DNA of 64,000 nt, from NCBI RefSeq assembly GCF_029871205.1, contig NZ_SSOJ01000151.1, forward strand, positions 1 to 64,000, read 5' to 3'. The translations under genes were made by a program, and so were the position numbers. Positions 33,675-42,154 of this stretch are shown here, in pieces; the first letter of the stretch is position 1, and each line of letters opens with the position of its first letter. The stretch is from Pseudomonas sp. BN417 (lineage in GTDB: Bacteria; Pseudomonadota; Gammaproteobacteria; Pseudomonadales; Pseudomonadaceae). Under the pieces are notes generated by a model. It was given only the letters and a program-made list of their open reading frames with translations, searched no databases and was not told where the DNA came from.

Positions 33675-35357
33675 GTGGACCCGCATCTGAAGACTTCGAA
33701 GGCAGCTCACACCGACGCTGCGCCACTGCGCCTCGACGTCGTGTCGGGGCTTACAGCTGCGGCGGTCGTACTGCCCAAAGCAATGGCCTACGCGACGGTC
33801 GCGGGTCTACCTGTTGCCGTCGGTCTGTATACGGCCTTCGTCCCGATGCTGATTTACGCACTCTTAGGAACATCGCGAGTACTCAGCGTCAGCTCGACTG
33901 CTACGCTGGCGATCCTGGTTGGTGCACAGATCGGCATGGCCGTACCGGACGGCGACCCGGGGAAGCTGATCACGGCAACTGCAACGCTGACTGTACTGGT
34001 TGGCATGATGCTGCTCCTGGCCCGACTGATAGGTCTGGGGTTTCTCGCGAACTTCATTTCCTCCCCTGTATTGAGCGGCTTCAAAGCGGGGGTCGGTCTT
34101 GTCATCGTGCTGGACCAGGTGCCAAAGCTCTTGGGTATCTCCATCAGCAAACAAAGTTTTTTTGTCGACTTGCTCAGCATTGTGCATCAGGTGCCAGAGA
34201 GTTCCTTGATCACCTTTGTGGTATCTGCAGCGGCGCTCCTGATGCTCATTGCAATTGAGCGCTTGTGGGGACACTCGCCTGCACCGTTGATTGTGGTTGG
34301 TGGCAGCATTGTTGCCTCATGGTACTTCGGTCTGCAGGCTCAGGGAGTTTCGACGGTTGGTGTGATTACACAAGGGTTACCATCATTGGTGTTGCCCGAT
34401 CTTGCCTTGATCGAGAAGATGTTGCCGGGCGCACTTGGGATTGCCCTGATGAGTTTTACCGAAACGATTGCGGCAGGGCGCGCCTTTGTCCGGCCAGGCG
34501 ATCCACCCATAAATGCTAATCGCGAGCTGATCGCCACCGGTCTCGGTAATCTTGCAGGTGCACTACTCGGCGCAATGCCGGCAGGTGGTGGCACCTCTCA
34601 GACGGCTGTTGTACGCGCCACCGGAGGGCATTCTCAGGTGGTCTCGATCGTCACAGCCGGCGTGGCTTTCGCCACTATGCTGCTACTCTCCGGGCTACTC
34701 GAGTTTCTACCTCACGCCACACTGGCGGCCATCGTCATCTACTTCTCGGTCGGGCTGATCCAGCCGCGAGAGCTCCTGGCCATTCGCAAGGTGCGCCCCA
34801 TGGAATTCTACTGGGCGCTCGTAGCCGTGCTCGGAGTATTGCTACTTGGCACGTTGCAGGGGATCACAGTGGCGATCGTCGTATCTTTGGTCAGCCTGGC
34901 TTACCAGATCGCCCGTCCGCACGTGTATGTCCTTGGGCGCAAGCGAGGGACCGACGTGTTACGCCCCTTGTCAGGGGAGCACCACGATGACGAGACTTTC
35001 GAGGGGCTGCTGATGGTGCGGTCGGAGGGAAACCTCTTCTTCCTCAACGCGGATTATGTGAAGGAGCAAATCATTGCGCTGGAGGCGCAGTACAAGCCGC
35101 GTGTGGTCGTCTGGGACATGAGTGCAGTGCCCGATATCGAGTACTCGGCACTGCAGGTGCTGATGGAGGGCGAGAAACACCTGACCGAGCTAGGCACCAG
35201 TCTCTGGCTGGCGGGGTTGAATCCCGGCGTACTTGAGATGGTGCGACGTGCTGGCTTCGACGAGAAGCTTGGGCGTGCGCGTATGCTGTTCAACGCACAC
35301 GCAGCGATCGAGCTCTATCAGGCACGGGAGGCAACCCTGGTGGGCTCGGCGCAGTAG
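33675..35357 (+). CDS. SulP family anion permease with STAS domain
   Basis: The protein of about 560 residues has some ten to twelve transmembrane segments beginning LDVVSGLTAAAVVLPKAMAYA, the SulP signature region, and a cytoplasmic C-terminal STAS domain (about residues 430-540). SulP proteins carry sulfate, bicarbonate, molybdate or dicarboxylates. With a molybdoenzyme nearby, molybdate import is possible but unproven. The GTG at 33675 is chosen because GAGAGA precedes it, but an ATG at 33636 is also in frame. Upstream lies a decayed TetR gene. Confidence 0.88.
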   Translation: MDPHLKTSKAAHTDAAPLRLDVVSGLTAAAVVLPKAMAYATVAGLPVAVGLYTAFVPMLIYALLGTSRVLSVSSTATLAILVGAQIGMAVPDGDPGKLITATATLTVLVGMMLLLARLIGLGFLANFISSPVLSGFKAGVGLVIVLDQVPKLLGISISKQSFFVDLLSIVHQVPESSLITFVVSAAALLMLIAIERLWGHSPAPLIVVGGSIVASWYFGLQAQGVSTVGVITQGLPSLVLPDLALIEKMLPGALGIALMSFTETIAAGRAFVRPGDPPINANRELIATGLGNLAGALLGAMPAGGGTSQTAVVRATGGHSQVVSIVTAGVAFATMLLLSGLLEFLPHATLAAIVIYFSVGLIQPRELLAIRKVRPMEFYWALVAVLGVLLLGTLQGITVAIVVSLVSLAYQIARPHVYVLGRKRGTDVLRPLSGEHHDDETFEGLLMVRSEGNLFFLNADYVKEQIIALEAQYKPRVVVWDMSAVPDIEYSALQVLMEGEKHLTELGTSLWLAGLNPGVLEMVRRAGFDEKLGRARMLFNAHAAIELYQAREATLVGSAQ

Positions 35358-35437
35358 CCCATTGAATGGCGCGGCGTTCGCGTTAGAAGCGAGCCTCGTG
35401 CAGACGGTGTCAATCGTGGCGGGGTGATCGGGAATGG

Positions 35438-35577
35438 CTACAAGGTCTTTGAAGATGCCACGGCTGCACCGAGAAGCCAGATCATGCTTTCGTTGTGCCC
35501 TTCAGCGATGGTCGCCGCTCCGCGTACGGCCGCGAGCTTGGTAAGCAACGCTTCAACGTCTGTGTCAGAACGCTATC
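35438..35577 (-). other. Protein-like fragment without a start codon
   Basis: One minus-strand frame between two stops reads SDTDVEALLTKLAAVRGAAT and then IAEGHNESMIWLLGAAV. The composition looks like a helical protein, but no ATG or GTG with a ribosome site is present. It may be a remnant. The gap 35358-35575 has no other gene. Confidence 0.2.
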
Positions 35578-36016
35578 AGGGCAGTTGGTCGACTATTTTC
35601 GTTTGGAAAGACTGATAAATCTGATTGACCACCGCGATGAAGACCCCCGTGGATAATCCGCACATGAGGATGCCGGTCAAGCCCTCCATCAACCCGAACA
35701 ATCGCCAGGGTTTTGCCAGCACCACGTCACCGTAACCAATCGTCGCATAGGTCACGCCAGAGAAGTAAAACGCCGTTTCGAGATCGGGCAGGCAACCCTG
35801 CCATACATAGAATGCCCCCCAGACCGAGATTGCGATCAGATGCAGCAGAACCATATAGCAGGCAACCCATACCAGCCGCGTGCTGATGGCCTCGATTCGC
35901 GTCATGAGAACATTTCCCCTGTGGTCCAGAAATCTAAGCATTATGGCCAGGCCGATTGCATGCACGACCACCGTAATGGCCGCCAGCACCCATACGAAAA
36001 AGATGCTTGAGTGCAT
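35576..36016 (-). CDS. Two-transmembrane potassium channel protein
   Basis: The 146-residue membrane protein has a potassium-selectivity filter, TIGYGD, in ATIGYGDVVL, between hydrophobic helices. Two further hydrophobic segments precede the pore. This is an ion_trans_2-type channel without a RCK regulatory domain. The ATG at 36016 has a strong AAGGAG site. The longer upstream frame is discarded as non-coding. It is downstream of a TetR/monooxygenase pair but separated by 157 bases. Confidence 0.87.
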   Translation of the reverse strand: MHSSIFFVWVLAAITVVVHAIGLAIMLRFLDHRGNVLMTRIEAISTRLVWVACYMVLLHLIAISVWGAFYVWQGCLPDLETAFYFSGVTYATIGYGDVVLAKPWRLFGLMEGLTGILMCGLSTGVFIAVVNQIYQSFQTKIVDQLP

Positions 36017-36173
36017 CAAGTGCTCCTTGTAGGTGTCACCCGACTGGCCGAGATCCTGTCTTGCAGTCGTATGTGTCGTACGTGGCCTGATGCCATCCGG
36101 CACTCCCCGTTGTTTCTCGGGCTGCGTCCCTGTTTGGCTGGCGTGTAAGGCCGCCGACGTTGATCGGAAGGGT

Positions 36174-36827
36174 TCAAGACGAAGCGGGTAACGGCAGGCC
36201 GGCGATCTTCCTGGCCCTGGCGGGGGTGGTGCCCAGAGCCTTGAGGACCATCTCTGCGACCTGCACATCGTGCCCCGTCACCGCGCGACCCTCGACGACC
36301 GAACGCATCGCGCCGGTTGTGCAAGACACCACGATGTCCATGGCGATGCCTTCGTCATTGAACGTGAAGGCACCCTCGCGCCGGCCTTCACGCAGGTCGT
36401 CAAGTACATGGGTGGCCAGTCGCGAGCGAATGGCCTGGTCGAAATGGATAATGCGCAGCAGTGCATTGGCCCATTGGTGGTCGTCGGCGGCGCGGCGGAT
36501 GAACATGCGCACCCCTATCGAAAGCCGCTGGGCACCGCTTTTTACGTTGGTGCTGAGGGCGGTGATAGCGTCGGAGAACTCGGTTGCCAGGGTAATTCCC
36601 ACCGCCTCCAGCACTTCGTCGCGGGTGCGGAAGTAGTTGTAGATGGTGCCGTTGGATACCTCTGCTTCGGCGGCAACTTCGAGCAGGGCAATTTCGCCCA
36701 CCTCCTTGCGTGCGATAAGGCGCAGCGCCGCATCCACCAGGCTGCGACGCGTGCGCTCGCGCTTCTTGTGCCCTCGCGTGAGAGGCTGGTTCTCGTCCAG
36801 GTCTGATGGTGGAGTGGGGATGGGCAT
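36174..36827 (-). CDS. TetR family regulator of the monooxygenase operon
   Basis: The 217-residue protein has a Pro-rich N-terminal arm, a TetR helix-turn-helix (LLEVAAEAEVSNGTIYNYFRTRDE) and an effector domain. The start at 36827 lies two bases after the stop of the FAD monooxygenase, so the two are co-transcribed and the regulator probably controls its own operon. It is the intact version of the remnant at 33395-33612. It does not closely resemble the two TetR paralogues at 14858 and 24337. A palindrome upstream of the monooxygenase is the probable operator. Confidence 0.9.
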   Translation of the reverse strand: MPIPTPPSDLDENQPLTRGHKKRERTRRSLVDAALRLIARKEVGEIALLEVAAEAEVSNGTIYNYFRTRDEVLEAVGITLATEFSDAITALSTNVKSGAQRLSIGVRMFIRRAADDHQWANALLRIIHFDQAIRSRLATHVLDDLREGRREGAFTFNDEGIAMDIVVSCTTGAMRSVVEGRAVTGHDVQVAEMVLKALGTTPARARKIAGLPLPASS

Positions 36828-36829
36828 AC

Positions 36830-38485
36830 TCAGGCTCGCATTCGAAGGGGCTCGCCGATGGTAAAGGAAACACTGTCGGCGGTGGAGTCGCCGCTGGCCA
36901 TCAGGTCCATGCAGGTTTGAACCAGCTTCGCGGCCTGTTTGCTGGGGGCGTGGTGCATGACATGGCGGTCGGGGCGTACCACGACAAGCGTGCCCTTGGG
37001 CGCCAGCGGCAGGATGGCATGGTTGAGATCTTCGATGAATGCGTAGTTTCCACCAGGGCGCTGGCCGCATGCTCCGATCTGCAGGAAGTTACCCCCTAGC
37101 TTGACCCAGGATGCGACCTGGGCAGCGGATAGCAGCGAGAGTGGATCGACACCGAATCCAACCAGGGTGAGATGGTCACCCAGAGCCTCGTCGCTCAAGT
37201 GTACCTGCTGTTTGGCGCTGCGCACCCAGGCTTGAGGAAACAGGCCGCCGCGAACCAGCTTGTCGCCGCGGTGATAGGGCGCAAAAAGGCCGTGCCTGAA
37301 GATGTTTTTCGGCTTGATCTCCAGCTCCTCGAAGTACTTTCGGGTAAATGGCGTCAAGGTAAGCGTGCGCATCAGCCCATGAATCAGGAAGGCTGCCAGT
37401 TTGTTCCTGGGCATCACCAAGCGGCCCATCAGCTTGGCCATGTCGATCATGGCTTTCGCGTGGGGGCGGCGCTCCTCGTCATAGGTGTCCAGCACCGAGG
37501 GCGAGGCTTGACCGCGCAGGACCCAGGCGAGTTTCCAGGCGAGGTTGGCAACATCCCGAAGCCCGGCGACGAGCCCTTGGCCGACGAAGGGAGGCGTGAT
37601 GTGGGCGGCATCCCCCACGAGGAAGATTCGTCCTTTGCTGAATCTGTTGCAGCAGCGTGCGTGGAATCGATACACGGCCTTGCGCTCGATCTGCAGCTCC
37701 CGCGAATCGACCCACGGGGCGACCAGCCTGGCGATGTTTTCCGGGCATTCCATCTGCTCGCGTGTTTCGCCTGGGTGCAGCATGAACTCCCAGCGCTCCC
37801 GGCCGCCCGGGGCGGGCATATGCGGAGCGGGGCGCTCGGGGTCGCAGAGGAACTCGACATGATCGATGGCCGATTGGCGCCGGTTGCCTGCGTCGACGAT
37901 CAGCCAGACTTCGGCATAGGTCTCGCCTTCGAAGTCCTGGCCGATCAGGCTTCTGACCCTGGAGCTGGCACCATCGGCACCTACCAGGTATCGCGCGCGA
38001 ACGAAGTGTCTCTTGCCTTTCTGGTCCTTAACCGAAGCGACCACGCAATCCGGCTCTTCGGACAGGCTCTCGAGTTCGAGCCCGCCCATGCTGGTCACTG
38101 ATTCGAGCTGTGAGACCCGGTCGCGCATCGCATGCTCGAGGTCGGGTTGGTAAAAGGTCACCAGCTTGGGATGGCCGTCGATGCAACCCGCCGTATTGGC
38201 CCGCGCGAACTGCCCGAGCACCGGAGAGTGCATGCGTACCTCGGGAATCACGATCTTCTCGAAAGCGTCTTCGGCCAGTCCGGCAAGCTGCAGGATGCGG
38301 AGCGCTTCGTTATCCAGGGCAATGGCTCGGGGCATCAGCAGGACCTCATGGGTCTTGTCCAGAACCAGTGTGCTTACGCCATAGCGACCCAACAGTGCGG
38401 CGAGTGTCGCCCCTGCGGGGCCGTAGCCCACTACCAGTACATCGACTACGTCCGGCGGCAGTGCGGAGCATTTCTTGTTGTTCAT
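36830..38485 (-). CDS. FAD-dependent aromatic hydroxylase (MhpA/PheA-like)
   Basis: The 551-residue protein is a class A flavin monooxygenase: the FAD-binding VVGYGPAGATLAALL is near residue 18, the DG motif is GADGASSRVRSL near residue 180, and the GD motif is FLVGDAAHITPPFVGQG near residue 290. A C-terminal thioredoxin-like domain of the phenol-hydroxylase type follows. It probably uses NAD(P)H and O2 to add an ortho hydroxyl to a phenol, making a catechol for the extradiol dioxygenase nearby. The start at 38485 (MNNKKCSALPP) is preferred over the upstream ATG at 38530. Confidence 0.9.
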   Translation of the reverse strand: MNNKKCSALPPDVVDVLVVGYGPAGATLAALLGRYGVSTLVLDKTHEVLLMPRAIALDNEALRILQLAGLAEDAFEKIVIPEVRMHSPVLGQFARANTAGCIDGHPKLVTFYQPDLEHAMRDRVSQLESVTSMGGLELESLSEEPDCVVASVKDQKGKRHFVRARYLVGADGASSRVRSLIGQDFEGETYAEVWLIVDAGNRRQSAIDHVEFLCDPERPAPHMPAPGGRERWEFMLHPGETREQMECPENIARLVAPWVDSRELQIERKAVYRFHARCCNRFSKGRIFLVGDAAHITPPFVGQGLVAGLRDVANLAWKLAWVLRGQASPSVLDTYDEERRPHAKAMIDMAKLMGRLVMPRNKLAAFLIHGLMRTLTLTPFTRKYFEELEIKPKNIFRHGLFAPYHRGDKLVRGGLFPQAWVRSAKQQVHLSDEALGDHLTLVGFGVDPLSLLSAAQVASWVKLGGNFLQIGACGQRPGGNYAFIEDLNHAILPLAPKGTLVVVRPDRHVMHHAPSKQAAKLVQTCMDLMASGDSTADSVSFTIGEPLRMRA

Positions 38486-38544
38486 ATCGAGCCCTTGTTG
38501 TGATTGAAATCGTGAGACGCGAGGTCTCATCGTCAGGCAGGGTC

Positions 38545-38574
38545 AAGGTATGTAAAATTGAAATATTTTTCAAT
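38545..38574 (-). promoter_or_regulatory. Promoter and operator of the monooxygenase-TetR operon
   Basis: On the minus strand TTGAAA (plus 38568-38573) and TACCTT (plus 38545-38550) are 17 bases apart. The inverted repeat ATTGAAA-TATT-TTTCAAT (38557-38574) overlaps the -35 box. It is AT-rich against a GC-rich background. It differs from the GAACACGCGTGTTC operators. Confidence 0.6.
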
Positions 38575-38812
38575 ATTGGTGTTTTTGTCATGTTTGTGCG
38601 GGATCATTCCCCCGCCAGGGCGAGGCCGCGCAGGCTCTGCCTAAAACGGTCCGATGACAGATGTCGTGCGCGATTGCCCACCTGCCGCTTGGCAGGTTTC
38701 CGACCGGCGAGGCTTGGCTTGCGTATCGATAAGCGTTGTTATCGGAGCAACGGAGCAGGTCCCAGCTGCCGAGGCACAACGGTGTTTTTGTCTTAGATTT
38801 CAGGAATCAAGC

Positions 38813-41710
38813 GTGGCGCGTCCGCAGCTCCAACCGAGTCCAGTCCAGATCCGCTTCGTCGACTTCGAACTCGACGAGGCCAACGCCTGTTTATTGCGCC
38901 ATGGAAAGGCCGTGGCGCTGGCGCCCACACCCTTCATGCTGCTGTGTGTGCTTGCCCGCCAGCCGGGCTCCCTGTTGAGCAAGGATGCCTTGCTTGATGC
39001 GGTGTGGGGCCACCGGCATGTCAGCGATTCGGTGCTGAAGACCGCCATCAGCGAACTGCGCACAGCGCTGGGTGACGATCCCAAACAGCCTCGCTTCATC
39101 GAGACCGTGTCGCGGCGCGGCTATCGCTTCATCGCCGCGCTGTCGCCTGGCGCTACGTTGCTGCCTGAACCCACTGTGGCTCCGGTGGCCGGCGGGCAGC
39201 CGTCGCCACCATTCGTCGGTCGCGCCGATGCGGTCGCAAGGCTGCAACGGGAGTGGGAGCGGGCGTACGGCGGCCAGCGCGCAGTGGTCTGGCTCGCTGG
39301 CGAACCGGGGATTGGCAAGACCACGTTGATTGAGCATTTCGTCTCCGGCCTTGGCGGCGTCGCCTGCGCGCGCGGCCATTGCGTTGAGCACTACGGCGCC
39401 GGCGAGCCCTACCTGCCGGTGCTGGAGGCGCTGGCCGATCTGTGCCGCAGTGACCCCGCGCTGCCAGCGCTGCTGCGCACAGTCGCACCGACCTGGCTGC
39501 TGCAACTGCCGTGGCTGAGCACTGCCGAGGAGCGAGACGGATTGCGACGCGAGCTTGCCGGCGTTGGTCCGGAACGCATGCTGCGGGAAATGGGCGAACT
39601 GCTGGACCGCTACACGGAGCAGCGGCCGCTGTTGCTGGTGACCGAAGACCTGCACTGGAGCGATCGGGCGACTGTTCAGCTCATCGATTACATCGCGCGG
39701 CGACGTGGCCGCGCACGGCTGATGTGGCTGGCAAGCTTCCGCGTCGCCGAGGTGGTGGCGCTCGATCATCCGCTCAGTTCATTGCGCCACGAACTGCGCC
39801 TGCAACGGCTGTGCGAGGAAGTGGTGCTCGATCCCTTCTCGGAGATCGAGGTCGCCGACTATGTCGCGCAGCGTTCGGCCTCGCTGGCGCGCGATGAAGC
39901 CTTCGTGCGTGCCCTGCACGAACGCACCGACGGTGTGCCGCTGTTCGTGTCGTCCGTCATCAGTGAAGTCATGGACCAAGCGGGCGACGACGTCACCATC
40001 GAGGCTCGACTGGCGAATCTGGCGGTCCCCGAGAATCTGGCGGCCATCATCGATCACTACATTGCCAAACTTGGGCAGGAGCAGCGTGCGCTGCTCTCGG
40101 CAGCAGCGGTGTGCGGTGCAGAGTTCCGTGTTGAGACGGTTTCGCTGGTCCTCGAGAGCGACCTCGCTTCGCTGTCCCACGCCTGTGAGGAGCTGGTGCG
40201 CGAGCAGGTGTGGCTCATGCGGTCGCGCGCTGGCGAAGGTGAAGAGGCGGAGGAGCTGCCCTACTCGTTTCGGCATGCGCTCTTCCGTCAGGTGCTGTAC
40301 GACCGCACACCGCGCTCATTGCGCACCCACCTGCATCGCCAGGTAGGCGCTGCCCTCGAACACGAGCGAACTGCCGGGGTGCCGGTTGCTGCCTCGGAAC
40401 TGGCGATGCACTTCGACCGGGCCCGGCAGCCAATGATTGCGCTGCGCTACTACGCCGAGGCAGCGGAAACCGCGCTGCTGCACTTCAGCCCGGCGTCGTG
40501 CGTCGGTCTCACCGAGCGTGCGTTGGTCCTGCTGCAGCAGGCCCCAGAGGGGCCGGAGCGCGATGCACTGGAGATCACCCTGGCTACGCTGCAGGGCGTG
40601 TCGGCCTTCCATACGCTCGGTGTCGGCAGCGAGGCCAGGAATGCATTTGAACGCGCATACACGCTGCTGGCGAACGCTCCCGAACATCCGATGCGCGGTC
40701 GCCTGCTGCACGGGTTTGGCTATCTGCTGGGGCTGCGCGGTGACTATGGGCTGGCGTTGGCAGTGGCGGAGCGCGCCGAAGCCCTTTCGTTCGAGGCGAA
40801 CGATCCAGCGCTCTCACTGGTCGCGTGCATCGTGCAGGGCGAGGTGCATCACCTCCAGGGGCGAACGCAGACGACCCGCAGCTGGCTGGAGCGCGCGCTC
40901 GCGCTCGCCGAGCCGCTCGATATAGGGGCGAACGAGATTTTCGCGACCGATCCCCAGGTCATGCTGCACGGCATGCTGGCCATCGAGCTGGTGCGTTCCG
41001 GCCTGCTCGAGCAGGGCCGTGCCCATATGCAGCGGGCGCGGACTCGTGCGCAGGCGCTGTGCCAGCCCATGACGAGGATGGTCGCCGCCTGGCAGGAAGT
41101 GTTGATCGAGGTGCGGATGGGCAACCACGCGCGCGTGGCAGCGTTGGCCGACGAGATGCAGGTGCTGGTCGATGAGTATTCGCTGGCACTGGGGCGTACG
41201 GCTTGCCGCTGGTGGCGTGGCTGGGCCGACGCACGCAACGGCGCGCCGCGCGACGGCTACCGCTGCATCCGCGAGGCCTACGAGGAACACACTGGGCTCG
41301 GTATGCGCTCTGGTGCCAGCGAGGTACTCGGCTACGCCACCGAGACCCTGCTGTTGGCCGGTGATTTCGACGGTGCGATGGCCGAGTTGCAGGAGGCATT
41401 GAGGGTAGGGGAGGAACTGGGCGAGCGCGTGTACCTGCCTCAGCTGTTGCTGCTGGAGGCCGCAATCGCGCGGGAACAGGGCCGACCCGATGCCGGCGCC
41501 AATGCGGTGCGGCGCGCGGTCGAGGAGGCGCGCGCCCAGGAGGCACCGTGGCTGGAGCTGCGCGCTCTGGTCGAGCTGTGCGAACACCACGACGCCGTGC
41601 CCGCTGAGCGGCAGGTGCTGGCGGCGCTGCTCGGCCAACTGCCCGAAACTCAAGGCACTGAGCTGGCGCAGCGCGCGTGCACGCTGCTGCGGGCTGAAAG
41701 GTCGGATTGA
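38813..41710 (+). CDS. OmpR-type winged-helix regulator with AAA ATPase and TPR-like domains
   Basis: The protein (965 residues from GTG 38813) has three parts. Residues about 12-107 form an OmpR/CadC-type winged helix (SKDALLDAVWGHRHVSDSVL, RFIETVSRRGYRF). Residues about 130-420 form an AAA/NACHT-like ATPase with P-loop GEPGIGKTT and Walker-B-like LLVTEDLHWSD. The rest is helical TPR-like. It is probably an ATP-dependent activator that senses a ligand via the repeats. It lies just upstream of the RND efflux operon and likely regulates it. The frame is open upstream to 38654, but AGGAA before the GTG favours the shorter start. Confidence 0.87.
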   Translation: MARPQLQPSPVQIRFVDFELDEANACLLRHGKAVALAPTPFMLLCVLARQPGSLLSKDALLDAVWGHRHVSDSVLKTAISELRTALGDDPKQPRFIETVSRRGYRFIAALSPGATLLPEPTVAPVAGGQPSPPFVGRADAVARLQREWERAYGGQRAVVWLAGEPGIGKTTLIEHFVSGLGGVACARGHCVEHYGAGEPYLPVLEALADLCRSDPALPALLRTVAPTWLLQLPWLSTAEERDGLRRELAGVGPERMLREMGELLDRYTEQRPLLLVTEDLHWSDRATVQLIDYIARRRGRARLMWLASFRVAEVVALDHPLSSLRHELRLQRLCEEVVLDPFSEIEVADYVAQRSASLARDEAFVRALHERTDGVPLFVSSVISEVMDQAGDDVTIEARLANLAVPENLAAIIDHYIAKLGQEQRALLSAAAVCGAEFRVETVSLVLESDLASLSHACEELVREQVWLMRSRAGEGEEAEELPYSFRHALFRQVLYDRTPRSLRTHLHRQVGAALEHERTAGVPVAASELAMHFDRARQPMIALRYYAEAAETALLHFSPASCVGLTERALVLLQQAPEGPERDALEITLATLQGVSAFHTLGVGSEARNAFERAYTLLANAPEHPMRGRLLHGFGYLLGLRGDYGLALAVAERAEALSFEANDPALSLVACIVQGEVHHLQGRTQTTRSWLERALALAEPLDIGANEIFATDPQVMLHGMLAIELVRSGLLEQGRAHMQRARTRAQALCQPMTRMVAAWQEVLIEVRMGNHARVAALADEMQVLVDEYSLALGRTACRWWRGWADARNGAPRDGYRCIREAYEEHTGLGMRSGASEVLGYATETLLLAGDFDGAMAELQEALRVGEELGERVYLPQLLLLEAAIAREQGRPDAGANAVRRAVEEARAQEAPWLELRALVELCEHHDAVPAERQVLAALLGQLPETQGTELAQRACTLLRAERSD

Positions 41711-41821
41711 AACGATGAGGGCGCCCCCTTCATGACGACCGAAGTCTGACCTTTCGCTTACGACTCGACCCGGGGGGGCGGCTTACGCTGTCGTCGAACT
41801 TCCTTGATCCCCAGGTCCGCA

Positions 41822-42037
41822 ATGACCCTCAAACCTGAATGCAAGTACCCGAGCCGCCGCTCGTTTGTGGTGAAGCTGCGTAGCGACGCCACTCCGGGGT
41901 GCCTCATGGGACGCCTCGAAAACCTCGTCACCGGGCGTCAGCGCGAGTTTTCGTCCGACGAAGAACTGCTGGTATCGATTGCCGCCGACCTCGTGTCGGC
42001 GGCTTGCGAGGGCGCAGCGGATGTGGCCGGCGAGTGA
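41822..42037 (+). CDS. Small conserved protein between the regulator and the RND operon
   Basis: This frame gives a 71-residue protein (MTLKPECKYPSRRSFVVKLR) with the motif GRLENLVTGRQREFSSDEELL. The composition is protein-like, with a basic, beta-prone N-terminus and an acidic helical C-terminus. Short proteins with this layout occur next to AAA/winged-helix regulators in proteobacteria, as I recall, but I cannot name a function. It may be an accessory factor or regulator of the adjacent system. No helix-turn-helix or membrane segment is seen. Confidence 0.6.
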   Translation: MTLKPECKYPSRRSFVVKLRSDATPGCLMGRLENLVTGRQREFSSDEELLVSIAADLVSAACEGAADVAGE

Positions 42038-42154
42038 CGTCTCACACCTCAATGAACCCTCCATATGGCGACCGAACTGCGACGCTTCGCTGACAACTTT
42101 GCGCGCACCGGGCCCTACGCTGCTGCAACCTCGAATCTGCACGAGTCCAATCCG

